DNA of 64,000 nt, taken from assembly GCA_963795805.1 (NCBI GenBank), contig CAWCIV010000004.1:124001-188000 (forward strand). Direction: 5' to 3'. Positions 42,511-51,632 of this stretch are shown here, in pieces. The notes beneath the pieces were generated by a model. It saw nothing but the letters and a program-made list of their open reading frames with translations. It was not told the DNA's origin and ran no database searches. A program made the translations under genes and the position numbers. Numbering within the stretch: position 1 is the stretch's first letter; each line of letters begins with the position of its first letter. Source of the DNA: JALYYC01 sp963795805. Lineage in GTDB: Bacteria; Chloroflexota; Dormibacteria; CF-121.

Positions 42511-44424
42511 TTGCTGAATCCTAAGGAAAAAACGACGTCTGCCTATGACGCCAAGGCCATCCAGGTTCTGGAGGGTTTGGAGCCGGTCAGACGGCGTCCC
42601 GGAATGTACATCGGGTCGACCGATAACCGGGGGCTCCACCACCTCATCAACGAGCTCGTGGACAACTCGATCGACGAGGCCCTTGCCGGGTTCTGCAACC
42701 GCATCGAAGTGACCCTGCATCGTGATGGGTCGGCCTCGGTCGCCGACAACGGCCGCGGCATCCCGGTGGACATGATGAAAGAGCAGGGGAAGCCGGCGCT
42801 CGAGGTCGTCATGACCAAGCTGCACGCCGGCGGGAAGTTCGGCGGCGGTGGCTACAAGGTCTCGGGTGGCCTGCACGGGGTCGGCCTCTCGGTCGTCAAC
42901 GCCCTCTCCGAGCGGTTGCATGTAACGGTGATGCGTCACGGCAAGCAGCACGACCAGGATTACCGGCGCGGCATCCCGGTGGCAAACCTCAAGGTCACCG
43001 GCAAAGCGGATACCACCGGCACCTACATCCAGTTCTGGCCGGATGCCGAGGTCTTTGAGGAGCTCGGCTTCCACTGGGACGTCGTCTCCCACCGGCTGCG
43101 CGAACTCGCCTTCCTCAACAAGGGCCTCACGATCCTCTTGCGCGACGAGCGGATCGATCTCGATTACACGTTTTACTTCGAGGGCGGCATCAGCGCCTTC
43201 GTCAAGTACCTCAATCGCGACAAGGGATGGGTGAACCTGCGGCCGTTGCACGGGGAGCGCGAGATCGACGGGAACACGGTCGAGGTGGCGCTGCAATACA
43301 ACCAGTCCTTCACCGAGAACGTGCTGGCCTTCGCCAACAACATCAACACGGTCGAGGGCGGCAGTCATATCACCGGTTTCCGATCCGCCCTCACATCGGT
43401 CCTGAACAAGTACGCGCGGAAAGCCGGACTGGTGCGCGATCAGGACCCGAACCTGACTGGCGACGACGTGCGCGAGGGTCTGACCGCGGTCATCAGCGTC
43501 AAGGTCCGCGAGCCGCAGTTCGAGGGCCAGACCAAGACCAAGCTGGGCAACTCTGAGGTCCGAGGGCAGGTGGAAACCGTCTTTAGCGAAGCCTTCACGC
43601 AGTATCTCGAAGAGAACCCGCCGGACGCCCGCCGCATCATCGAGAAATGTTTGGTCGCGGCTCGCGCCCGGGATGCGGCCAAGCGCGCGCGCGAGCTGGT
43701 GCAGCGCAAGTCGCTGCTCGAATCAGCCACCCTGCCCGGCAAGCTGGCCGACTGCTCGGAGCGCGATCCGAGTCTCTGCGAGATCTACCTGGTCGAAGGC
43801 GATTCCGCCGGTGGCTCGGCCAAAGGCGCGCGGGACCGCCGCTTCCAGGCGATCCTCCCCCTGCGTGGCAAGATCCTCAATGTCGAAAAGGCCCGCGAGG
43901 ACAAGATCCTCACCTCCGAACAGATCCGCAACCTCATCACCGCGCTCGGCACCGGGATCGGCGAGAAGTTCGAGATCGCGAAGCTCCGCTATCACCGGGT
44001 CCTGATCATGACGGATGCGGACGTTGATGGTTCCCACATCCGGACCCTGCTGCTCACCTTCTTCTTCCGGTACATGCCGCAGGTCATCGAGGGGAAGTAC
44101 CTGTACATTGCGCAGCCGCCTCTCTACAAGATCAGCCGCGGCAAAGAGGTGAGCTACGCCTATACCGAGGAGCAGAAGAATCGCAAGCTGGCCAACATGA
44201 CCGGCAAGCCCGAGGTGGCGCGCTACAAGGGTCTTGGCGAGATGAACCCGGAGCAGCTCTGGGAGACGACCATGAACCCGGCGAACCGGATGTTGATGCG
44301 GGTCGAGGTCGAGGACGCGGTCGAGGCCGACAAGATCTTCGACGTCCTGATGGGCAACGACGTCGACCCGCGCAAGCACTTCATCCAGACGCACGCCAAG
44401 ACCGTGCGCAACCTGGACATCTAG
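42511..44424 (+). CDS. gyrB: DNA gyrase subunit B
   Basis: 637-aa ATPase subunit of the enzyme that supercoils DNA. GHKL domain: VRRRPGMYIGSTDNRGLHHL, ELVDNSIDEALAG, DNGRGIPVD, GKFGGGGYKVSGGLHGVGLS. Transducer: QTKTKLGNSEVRG. Toprim: YLVEGDSAGGSAKGARDRRF with LPLRGKILNVEKA, IMTDADVDGSHIRTLLLTFF, and the C-terminal YKGLGEMNPEQLWETTMNP. The TTG start gives MLNPKEKTTSAYDAKAIQVL; downstream alternatives would cut into the conserved region. Separated from gyrA by plsX and fabF, which is unusual. Confidence 0.96.
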   Translation: MLNPKEKTTSAYDAKAIQVLEGLEPVRRRPGMYIGSTDNRGLHHLINELVDNSIDEALAGFCNRIEVTLHRDGSASVADNGRGIPVDMMKEQGKPALEVVMTKLHAGGKFGGGGYKVSGGLHGVGLSVVNALSERLHVTVMRHGKQHDQDYRRGIPVANLKVTGKADTTGTYIQFWPDAEVFEELGFHWDVVSHRLRELAFLNKGLTILLRDERIDLDYTFYFEGGISAFVKYLNRDKGWVNLRPLHGEREIDGNTVEVALQYNQSFTENVLAFANNINTVEGGSHITGFRSALTSVLNKYARKAGLVRDQDPNLTGDDVREGLTAVISVKVREPQFEGQTKTKLGNSEVRGQVETVFSEAFTQYLEENPPDARRIIEKCLVAARARDAAKRARELVQRKSLLESATLPGKLADCSERDPSLCEIYLVEGDSAGGSAKGARDRRFQAILPLRGKILNVEKAREDKILTSEQIRNLITALGTGIGEKFEIAKLRYHRVLIMTDADVDGSHIRTLLLTFFFRYMPQVIEGKYLYIAQPPLYKISRGKEVSYAYTEEQKNRKLANMTGKPEVARYKGLGEMNPEQLWETTMNPANRMLMRVEVEDAVEADKIFDVLMGNDVDPRKHFIQTHAKTVRNLDI

Positions 44425-44446
44425 AGCCATCCCAGCCGGCAGTCCG

Positions 44447-45478
44447 ATGAAGATCGCCCTCGACGCGATGGGCGGTGACTTTGCTCCCGAGCAGGTGGTC
44501 GAAGGCGGCGTCCGGGCGCAGCGCGACCTCGGCGTCGAGGTCATCTTTGTCGGCGTCAAAGAACGGGTCGACGCTGCCCTGGCCGTCTCCGGGGCCGGCA
44601 AGTGGGCCGAGATCGAAGACGCCCCCGAGGTGATCGCCATGGACGAGCACCCGGCCCAGGCGGTGCGGGCAAAAAAGGCCTCGTCGATCGTCCGGGGGAT
44701 GCAGATGGTTGAGGACGGCCGGGCGAAGGGCTTCGTCAGCGCCGGCAACAGCGGCGCGGTGATGGCCGCGGCGCTCTTCAACCTGCACCGGATCGAAGGC
44801 GTCGACCGGCCGGCGATCGGCTCCCCGATCCCGACCTCGGAGGGACGGTCCTGCTTCCTCCTTGACGTCGGCGCGAATGTCGATGCCCGTCCCGAGCACC
44901 TGCAGCAGTACGCGGTTCTGGGCACCGTGTATGCGGAGCGGCTGATGGGAATCCCGTCCCCCCGGGTGGCCCTGCTGAGCAACGGCGAGGAACCCGGTAA
45001 GGGCAACCAGCTGGTTCAGGCGGCCGAGCGCCTCCTCCTCAAGCAGCCCGGGATCAATTTCATCGGGAACGTGGAGGGCAAGGACCTCTTTTCAGGCAAG
45101 GCCGATGTGATCGTGACCGACGGCTTTTCCGGCAACGTCCTGATCAAGACCGCCGAAGGGGTGGCAGAGTTCCTCTTTCGCAGCATGCGGGACGGCGTCA
45201 GGGGGGATCCGGTGGCCACGCTTGGCGGGCTCCTCCTCCGTCCCAAGCTCCGGGCGATCCGCGACCGGGCCGACTGGCGCGAGTTCGGCGGGGCCCTGAT
45301 GCTCGGGGTCAATGGGGTGGCCGTGATCGCCCATGGCCGTTCGGACGCCCGGGCGATCTACAATGCGATCAAGGTGGCCCGCGATGCGGTCGACCGCCAG
45401 GTTGTCTCCCTCTTCGCCTCGGCGCTGACCGCTTCGGCGACCGCCTCAACCCCATCCGTACCCCCTCTCGTAACATGA
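44447..45478 (+). CDS. plsX: Phosphate acyltransferase PlsX
   Basis: 343-aa enzyme that converts acyl-ACP to acyl-phosphate for phospholipid synthesis. Conserved: MKIALDAMGGDFAPEQVVEG, SSIVRGMQMVEDGRAKGFVS with AGNSGAVMAA, LLDVGANVDARPEHLQQYA, LLSNGEEPGKGNQLVQ, FIGNVEGKDLFSGKADVIVT and DGFSGNVLIKTAEGVAEF. Starts 22 nt after gyrB. The promoter of fabF overlaps its last codons. Confidence 0.95.
   Translation: MKIALDAMGGDFAPEQVVEGGVRAQRDLGVEVIFVGVKERVDAALAVSGAGKWAEIEDAPEVIAMDEHPAQAVRAKKASSIVRGMQMVEDGRAKGFVSAGNSGAVMAAALFNLHRIEGVDRPAIGSPIPTSEGRSCFLLDVGANVDARPEHLQQYAVLGTVYAERLMGIPSPRVALLSNGEEPGKGNQLVQAAERLLLKQPGINFIGNVEGKDLFSGKADVIVTDGFSGNVLIKTAEGVAEFLFRSMRDGVRGDPVATLGGLLLRPKLRAIRDRADWREFGGALMLGVNGVAVIAHGRSDARAIYNAIKVARDAVDRQVVSLFASALTASATASTPSVPPLVT
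45471..45476 (+). promoter_or_regulatory. -10 element of fabF at the plsX stop
   Basis: TAACAT overlaps the first base of the plsX stop (45476-45478) and ends 6 nt before the fabF ATG: another leaderless arrangement, inside an apparent operon. Confidence 0.45.
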
Positions 45479-45482
45479 CGCC

Positions 45483-46761
45483 ATGGCGGGGACGAACGGC
45501 GCACGCCGAGAACACCGGGTCGTGGTGACCGGCATGGGGGTCCTCGCGCCCAACGGCAACACGCTGGTCGACTTCTGGGACAGCTTGATCGAAGGCCGCT
45601 CCGGGCTTGGGATCGCCACCTCCGTCGATGTCTCGGACCTGCCGGTCAAGGTGGTCGCCGAGCTCAAGAATTTCGACCCGCAGGAAATACATGGACTTCA
45701 AAGAGGCCAAGCGGATGGCCCGCTTCAGCCAGGTCGGCGTGGCGGCCGCCAGGATGGCCATCGACCAATCCGGCCTCGAGCTCGAATCAGAAGACCGGAC
45801 CCGAATCGGTTGCGAGGTCGGGACGGGCATCGGGGGCTTCAAGGAGATTTCCGAGGAGATCGAAGCCTTTGCGCTGCGTGGGGAGCGCGGTCCGTCGCGG
45901 ATCTCGCCCTTCTTCGTGCCGCGCGTGATCCCGAACATGGCCTCCTGTCAGATCGCCATCCAGTTCGGCCTCGAGGGTCCCAACAATACGGACACGACCG
46001 CCTGCGCCGCCTCGACGCAGGCCCTGGGCAATGCCTACCGCGTGTTGCAGCGGGGCGACGCGGACGTCATGCTCGCGGGTGGGGCGGAGGCAAACCTCTG
46101 CCGCTTTGGCCTTGCCTCATTCGACGCGATGAAAGTCCTGTCCACCTACTCGGAGGACCCGACCAGGGCGAGCCGGCCATTCGACGCCCACCGCGACGGC
46201 TTCGTCCCTGGCGAGGGGGCGGGCATGCTGGTCCTCGAGACCCTCGAGCACGCGCAGGGCCGGCAGGCGGAGATCTACGCGGAGCTGATCGGGTTCGCCG
46301 TGACCGACGACGCCTTCCACATCGTGATGCCCGAAGAAGACGGCGACGGGCCGGCCCGGGCCATGGCGCGCGCGCTCGAGGATGCGCACATCGGGCCGGC
46401 GGACATCGACTACATCAATGCGCACGGCACGTCGACCCAGCTCAACGACAAGTCGGAGACGGCAGCCATCAAGCGGGTGATGGGGGATCGCGCCAGAAAG
46501 ATCCCGATCTCATCGACCAAGTCGATGATCGGGCATCTCCTCGGGGCCGCCGGCGCGGTTGAGGCGATCGCCTGCATCCTGTCGATGAACCACAACATGG
46601 TGCATCCGACCATCAATCTCGAGCACCCCGACCCGGATTGCGACCTCGACTACGTCCCGAACGAGTCGCGCCGCCACGAGATCAAGGTGGCGATGTCGAA
46701 CTCCTTCGGGTTCGGCGGGCAGAATGCCTGTATCGTCCTGAAGCGGTTTGACCATAACTAG
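45483..46761 (+). CDS. fabF: Beta-ketoacyl-ACP synthase II (copy 1), one frameshift
   Basis: KAS II elongation enzyme of fatty-acid synthesis. N-terminal frame: HRVVVTGMGVLAPNGNTLVD to LKNFDPQE; from 45690 the neighbouring frame continues YMDFKEAKRMARFSQVGVAA. Deleting one A in GGAAATAC (about 45684-45689) restores about 425 aa. Catalytic Cys in TDTTACAASTQALGNAYRVL, His residues in NAHGTSTQLND and KSMIGHLLGAAGAVEA, and C-terminal NSFGFGGQNACIVL are all present. It is the first of three KAS II genes in the window. Confidence 0.9.
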
Positions 46762-46785
46762 GCGAATGCCGAGCGGAGGCGGTTA

Positions 46786-49239
46786 ATGGAACCACTGAAC
46801 ATCGGAACAGTTTTGCCCTTGAAGCTGGAAGCCGAGATGCGCTCCAGCTACATGGACTACGCCATGAGCGTCATCGTGAGCCGCGCCCTGCCGGATGTGC
46901 GAGATGGCCTCAAGCCGGTCCACCGCCGGATCCTCTACGCGATGCAGGACCAGGGCATGACCCCGGGGGCGCGCTACCAGAAGTGCGCCGCCATCGTCGG
47001 TGAGGTGCTGAAGCACTATCACCCGCACGGCGATGCCTCCGTCTACGACACGCTCGTCCGGATGGCGCAGGACTTCTCGCTGCGCTATCCCCTGGTTGAC
47101 GGGCAGGGAAACTTCGGTTCAATCGACGGCGACTCGGCGGCCGCCTATCGGTACACCGAAGCTCGCCTGGCCCCGATCGCCGCCGAACTGCTGGTCGACC
47201 TCGAGAAGAACACGGTGGACTTCGGCGACAACTATGCGGCGACGCGGCAGGAGCCCCTTGTGCTCCCGGCCCGCATGCCGAATCTCATGATCAACGGCTC
47301 CTCGGGAATCGCGGTGGGGATGACGACCAACATCCCGCCCCACAACCTGGCGGAGGTCTGCGATGGAGAGATCTACCTGATCGACCATCCCGATGCAACC
47401 ACCGAAGACCTGATGAAGTTCGTCAAGGGCCCCGACTTCCCCACCGGCGGCATCATCATCGGCCGCGAGGGAATCGCCTCGGCCTACGGGACCGGGCACG
47501 GCCGGCTGATCGTGCGCGCCCGTCACACCTTCGAGGAGGCCAAGAACGGGCGGGAGCGGATCATCATCACCGAGATCCCCTACATGGTCAACAAGGCCAC
47601 GCTGGTCTCCCGGATCGCGGAGCTGGTCGGCGAGCGCAAGCTCGAAGGCATCGCCGACCTCAACGAGGAGTCGGACCGGCAGGGGATGCGGATCGTCATC
47701 GAGCTGAAGAAGGATGCGCGCGCCCTGACCGTTCTGAACAATCTCTACAAACACACCGCGCTCCAGACCACCTTCGGCGTCATCTCGCTCGCCCTGGTGG
47801 ATGGCCGGCCAGTCGTTCTGAACCTCAAGGCGCTGCTCCAGCATCACATCGACCACCGCCGCCAGGTCATCACCCGGCGGACCCGGTTCGACCTCGAGAA
47901 GGCCCGCGACCGCGCCCATCTCCTCGAGGGCCTCAAGATCGCCCTCGACAACCTCGATGCCGTGATCAAGACGATCCGCGAGTCGCAGGACGAGAAGCAG
48001 GCGCAGGAACGGATGCAGGAACGCTTCAAGCTCTCGGAGCGCCAGGCGAAGGCCATCATCGACATGCGGCTCGGCCGTTTGACCCGCCTGGAGCGCAACA
48101 AGGTCGAGGAGGAGTACACCGAGGTGATCAAGCGGATCGCGTACCTCGAGGACCTGTTGCAGCACGAGGCGAAGATCTTGATGCTGATCAAGGACGACCT
48201 CGCCGAGCTGAAGAAGAAGTACGGCGATGCGCGCCGGACCCAGCTCGACTTCCAGGGTTCGGTCGAGCTGGGTGAGGAGGACCTCGTCCCCAAGGAAGAT
48301 GTCGTGGTCACCCTGACGCACCGGGGTTACGTCAAGCGGGTGCCGGCGACGACCTACCGCCCCCAGCGTCGCGGTGGCAAGGGCGTCCTGGGCGCGGCCA
48401 GGGTGGAGTCCGACTTCGTGGAACACCTCGCGATCTCGTCGACCCACTCGGACATGCTGTTCTTCACCAACCACGGGTCGGTGTTCCGCCTTCGCGTCCA
48501 CGAGATTCCCGATGTCAATCGCCAGGCGAAGGGGTTACCCGTCGCCAACCTGATCGACATCGATCCGAAGGACAAGATCACCGCCGTCGTCGGCATCACC
48601 GACTGGGCGGAAGACCGCTACCTGGTGATGGTGACCCGCCAGGGCACGATCAAAAAGACGCCGGCCCGCCTTTACAGCCAGGTCCGACGGAACGGCCTGA
48701 TCGCCATCGACCTCGACGAGGGCGACGAGCTCAACTGGGTCAAGTCGAGCAGCGGGTCGGACGAGCTGATCATCGCCACGACCGACGGCAAGGCGGTGCG
48801 CTTCAACGAGAAGCAGGCGCGCCCGATGGGCCGCGATACCCACGGGGTCCGCGCCATCACGCTTCGCAAGGACGCGCTGGTCGCCGGCTTTGACATCGTC
48901 CGCAAGGACGCCTTCCTGCTCGTGGTCTCTCAGCGCGGGTTCGGCAAGCTGACGCCGCTGAGCGAGTACCCGTCGCACAGCCGCGGCGGCCAGGGCGTCT
49001 ACACGATGGCGGTGACCGAGCGAACCGGGGCCCTGGTCGGAATGCGGGTGGTGATCGACCCCAAAGAAGAGCAATTGATCGTCATTTCCGAGGGCGGTCA
49101 GGTGATCCGCATGCCGGTCGAGAACATCCGGGTCGCGGGGCGCCAAACGCAGGGCGTCATCATCATGCGGCTCGATGAGGGCGACACGGTCGCCACGATC
49201 GCCGGCGTCGGTGCGGCCGAGGAGGGCGAGGAGTCCTAG
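46786..49239 (+). CDS. gyrA: DNA gyrase subunit A
   Basis: 817-aa cleavage subunit of gyrase. Breakage domain: SYMDYAMSVIVSRALPDVRD, YHPHGDASVYDTLVRMAQDF, active-site Tyr in SAAAYRYTEARLAPIA, then MPNLMINGSSGIAVGMTTNI. The coiled coil is followed by a beta-pinwheel whose first blade has the GyrA box YRPQRRGGKGVLGA, distinguishing it from topoisomerase IV ParC. Six pinwheel repeats can be followed to the Asp/Glu-rich tail. GGAGGCGG precedes the ATG. One intact frame across 2.4 kb, in contrast with nearby frameshifted genes. Confidence 0.97.
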   Translation: MEPLNIGTVLPLKLEAEMRSSYMDYAMSVIVSRALPDVRDGLKPVHRRILYAMQDQGMTPGARYQKCAAIVGEVLKHYHPHGDASVYDTLVRMAQDFSLRYPLVDGQGNFGSIDGDSAAAYRYTEARLAPIAAELLVDLEKNTVDFGDNYAATRQEPLVLPARMPNLMINGSSGIAVGMTTNIPPHNLAEVCDGEIYLIDHPDATTEDLMKFVKGPDFPTGGIIIGREGIASAYGTGHGRLIVRARHTFEEAKNGRERIIITEIPYMVNKATLVSRIAELVGERKLEGIADLNEESDRQGMRIVIELKKDARALTVLNNLYKHTALQTTFGVISLALVDGRPVVLNLKALLQHHIDHRRQVITRRTRFDLEKARDRAHLLEGLKIALDNLDAVIKTIRESQDEKQAQERMQERFKLSERQAKAIIDMRLGRLTRLERNKVEEEYTEVIKRIAYLEDLLQHEAKILMLIKDDLAELKKKYGDARRTQLDFQGSVELGEEDLVPKEDVVVTLTHRGYVKRVPATTYRPQRRGGKGVLGAARVESDFVEHLAISSTHSDMLFFTNHGSVFRLRVHEIPDVNRQAKGLPVANLIDIDPKDKITAVVGITDWAEDRYLVMVTRQGTIKKTPARLYSQVRRNGLIAIDLDEGDELNWVKSSSGSDELIIATTDGKAVRFNEKQARPMGRDTHGVRAITLRKDALVAGFDIVRKDAFLLVVSQRGFGKLTPLSEYPSHSRGGQGVYTMAVTERTGALVGMRVVIDPKEEQLIVISEGGQVIRMPVENIRVAGRQTQGVIIMRLDEGDTVATIAGVGAAEEGEES

Positions 49240-49265
49240 CCGTCGCCATCGCGGTTGCGTGCGCC

Positions 49266-49553
49266 GTGCTCGGTGTCGCGTTCCTCACGTACGCCGGCAT
49301 CGGTAGCTGGCGCGCCTATCGCGCCGTGGGACGGCGGGCAGCGCATCTTTCGCACTACGCCTATGAGGAGGCGGCCGCCCTCCAGGCGGTGGCCCTCCGG
49401 CTCAACGAGCACGGCTACGCCCTGCAGCGAACCGCGGCGATCCTCTTTCCGAGGCTGCATGAGCTCTCGATCTTCCTGGAACAACCGTTGATCGCGGCGG
49501 CGGTTCCCTGGGCGCTGCGGCGGCTTCTGGGTCGGCCCTTCAAAAAGCGCTAG
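49266..49553 (+). CDS. Small hypothetical membrane protein
   Basis: 95-aa protein, not recognised. The N-terminus is hydrophobic (LGVAFLTYAGIGSWRAYRAV), then an amphipathic region LSHYAYEEAAALQAVALRLN and a C-terminal basic LLGRPFKKR. The open frame continues upstream into the gyrA stop with another hydrophobic stretch (VAIAVACAV) but no recognised start codon there, so a full helix might need a non-standard start. Converges with the GGDEF gene with 4 nt overlap. Confidence 0.5.
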   Translation: MLGVAFLTYAGIGSWRAYRAVGRRAAHLSHYAYEEAAALQAVALRLNEHGYALQRTAAILFPRLHELSIFLEQPLIAAAVPWALRRLLGRPFKKR

Positions 49554-51043
49554 TCGGCGACGACGCGATCTTTGCCGGTGCGTTTGGCGGTCAGGAGGTT
49601 CTCGTCGGCGCGCTTGAAGAAGGAGAAGGCGTTGTCCTCCTCCGGCCGGTAGGTCGTCACGCCGGCGCTGACCGTCAGTGTCTGTGGCGGGATGCCGTGC
49701 GCCTCATCCGCGAAGGGGCTGTTCCGGATTTCCGTAAGGACGCGCTCCGCGACCGCTCGCGCCGTGTCGAGGTCGCCCTCCGCCACGATGATGCAGAACT
49801 CGTCACCGCCATAGCGGACGACGACGTTGGCCTTGCGGCTGTGTCGTTGGATCGAGTCGGCGATGTGGCGGATGACGCGGTCGCCGACGCCGTGGCCGAA
49901 GTTGTCGTTGATGACCTTGAAGTTATCGATGTCGAGCACGATCAACGAGAGCGGAGACTTGCTGCGGGACGCACGACTCAGTTCTCGCTGCAGGCTCTCC
50001 TGGAAGAACCGGTAGTTGTAGAGCCCGGTCAGGCTGTCGGTGAGCGCCTGCTCCTCGCTCGCCACCAGCCGTTCCAGCATCACGAGGCTGTTCACCGCCT
50101 GGGCGGCCAGCATCGACAGCAGGTGCAGGTCTGATTCCGGATCGCGGCTCGGCTCGCTGGCAAAGATGCCGAGCGTCCCGCGCATCCGGTCCTGCTGGAG
50201 GAGTGGGGTGATCGTGATCGACCCGGTGACCTCATGCTTCCCGAGAAGGTACTGCGTCCAGGGGCTCTGGGATGCATCCGGGACCGAGAGCGGCCGCTTG
50301 GACTGCACCACGAAATCGCTCATCTCGACGAGAAGTTTGCGGAGGTCGCCGCTCCCGTTCGGCTCGGGGCCGGTGTAGGCTTCCTCGCGCTCGCCCTGGT
50401 CGCCGACGAGGAACAGCAGGGCGGCCTGGCCTCGGAGGAGGCGGGTGCCCAGGTTGAGGATCATGTCGCTCAGGACCTCGTAACTGAGGTTGGTCATGAT
50501 GCCGTCGAAGGCCCGCAGGACGCTCAACTCGTCCTGGTGCTTGTAATTCTGGGCGACGACGTGCTGGACCAGCGTGTGCACGAGGTTGGCCGCCTCCATG
50601 ATGTTGGTCTGGGGGACGACCGGGACCACCTGGGCCGCCTTCATCAGGTTGTCGGGGTGGACGGGTAGCGACCGCGCCAGCTCATACACGCTCGCAAAGT
50701 CCGGAGGCGTGGTCGTGAACGGTCCGCTGACCAGGCGGCCGAGCAGGTGGTGGCCATCGCAGATCGGGATGACGAGGTGGCCGATCTGCGCGCCGTCATA
50801 GCGCAACTGCGGGCCCTTGAGATCCGGAGGCGCGGTGGAATTCGGGACCATCTCGCAGCGGCCGAAATTCTGCATCAGCATGCAGAAATCGTTCTGCGGG
50901 AGACCCGGTGGGATCTGGTAGCCGTCTGCCGAGTCGGCAGCCAGCGCGATCCCCGTACGGGCTGAAAAGTTCTCGAGGGCCGCCCTCATCACATCGTGAT
51001 TGATGATGTAGGAGAGACGGACCGTCGCCGTTTCAGAAGTCAA
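49550..51043 (-). CDS. PocR-GAF-GGDEF diguanylate cyclase
   Basis: 497-aa soluble protein. N-terminal PocR-type sensory domain (NHDVMRAALENFSARTGIAL, CMLMQNFGRCEMV, IPICDGHHLLGRLVSGPFTT), a GAF-like middle (LLRGQAALLFLVGDQGERE, SGSITITPLLQQDRMRGTLG in part) and a C-terminal GGDEF domain with DSLTGLYNYRFFQESLQREL, LIVLDIDNFKVINDNFGHGV and the active site RYGGDEFCIIVAEG. The intact GGDEF motif predicts c-di-GMP synthesis; an I-site RxxD is not clear. PocR domains bind small hydrocarbon ligands in known cases. TTG start; no Shine-Dalgarno. Confidence 0.88.
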   Translation of the reverse strand: MTSETATVRLSYIINHDVMRAALENFSARTGIALAADSADGYQIPPGLPQNDFCMLMQNFGRCEMVPNSTAPPDLKGPQLRYDGAQIGHLVIPICDGHHLLGRLVSGPFTTTPPDFASVYELARSLPVHPDNLMKAAQVVPVVPQTNIMEAANLVHTLVQHVVAQNYKHQDELSVLRAFDGIMTNLSYEVLSDMILNLGTRLLRGQAALLFLVGDQGEREEAYTGPEPNGSGDLRKLLVEMSDFVVQSKRPLSVPDASQSPWTQYLLGKHEVTGSITITPLLQQDRMRGTLGIFASEPSRDPESDLHLLSMLAAQAVNSLVMLERLVASEEQALTDSLTGLYNYRFFQESLQRELSRASRSKSPLSLIVLDIDNFKVINDNFGHGVGDRVIRHIADSIQRHSRKANVVVRYGGDEFCIIVAEGDLDTARAVAERVLTEIRNSPFADEAHGIPPQTLTVSAGVTTYRPEEDNAFSFFKRADENLLTAKRTGKDRVVAD

Positions 51044-51080
51044 TAGAAATCACAAGTCCTGGGCAGCCGCGAACTCGGTC

Positions 51081-51086
51081 ATTATA
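51081..51086 (-). promoter_or_regulatory. -10 element of the GGDEF gene
   Basis: Consensus TATAAT on the minus strand, 37 nt upstream of TTG 51043, giving a leader of about 31 nt. Confidence 0.45.
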
Positions 51087-51148
51087 ACGATGGCTCCTAT
51101 GTAACTTGTACAGGCTGGAGCACATTTCCGCCATCAGCCGAACTACCC

Positions 51149-51180
51149 TTGACAACTCGCTGTTCGTAACAGTTGATAAT
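51149..51180 (+). promoter_or_regulatory. Possible promoter of the small protein/NarL-type operon
   Basis: TTGACA (51149-51154) and GATAAT (51175-51180), spacer 20 nt, which is longer than usual. The ATG of the first gene is at 51204. Confidence 0.4.
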
Positions 51181-51203
51181 CGATACACGGCGGATCAACC
51201 CCC

Positions 51204-51632
51204 ATGCATGACGTTCTCGTCCACTACCTCGAAGTCAACTTCGCGGAGATCGCGGAGCAGATGGCGCACGCCCAGCCGGGCGCCCAGGCGTCCGACCAGG
51301 GCGCGGCTGCCGAGCGCCTCCGTCACCTGATCCGACGCCTCCGGGGAGGGACGATCCTGACTCCGACCGGGGAGCACCCACCCGAGCAGGCGGCTGCGGA
51401 GCTCACCGCGGCACTCAACGGCGAGCTGACCCCACCTGAGCACCAGGTGCTCGAGCATTTCTTCGAGTTGTTCGCGCGTTCGATGGCGCGGACCCAACCG
51501 CAACCCACTCCGGAGCCGGAGCCGGAGCTGGAGCCGGCCAGGCGGTCGCCGTCCTGGAGACGGAAACGGGGCCGGCGTCCGCGGAGAGCCACCGGTGCAG
51601 GAATCCACAAAGGCGGCGGTGGAGACTTTTGA
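51204..51632 (+). CDS. Hypothetical acidic/basic small protein before sensor kinase
   Basis: 142-aa protein, not recognised. The N-terminal two thirds are helical (HYLEVNFAEIAEQMAHAQPG, AAAERLRHLIRRLRGG, LTPPEHQVLEHFFELFARSM), followed by a Pro-Glu repeat (PTPEPEPELEPA) and a very basic tail (RRKRGRRPRRA). It overlaps the kinase gene by 38 nt in another frame, so it is probably co-translated with the kinase. Could be an accessory protein of the two-component system. Confidence 0.55.
   Translation: MHDVLVHYLEVNFAEIAEQMAHAQPGAQASDQGAAAERLRHLIRRLRGGTILTPTGEHPPEQAAAELTAALNGELTPPEHQVLEHFFELFARSMARTQPQPTPEPEPELEPARRSPSWRRKRGRRPRRATGAGIHKGGGGDF

Noticed and set aside
47119..48501. 460-codon open frame opposite gyrA
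   Set aside because: Antisense to a fully conserved gyrase subunit, no motifs.
51044..51086. Ten-codon reading frame (ATG at 51082 on the minus strand) in the leader of the GGDEF gene as an upstream peptide
   Set aside because: Too short and its ATG overlaps the -10 element, so it is not transcribed.
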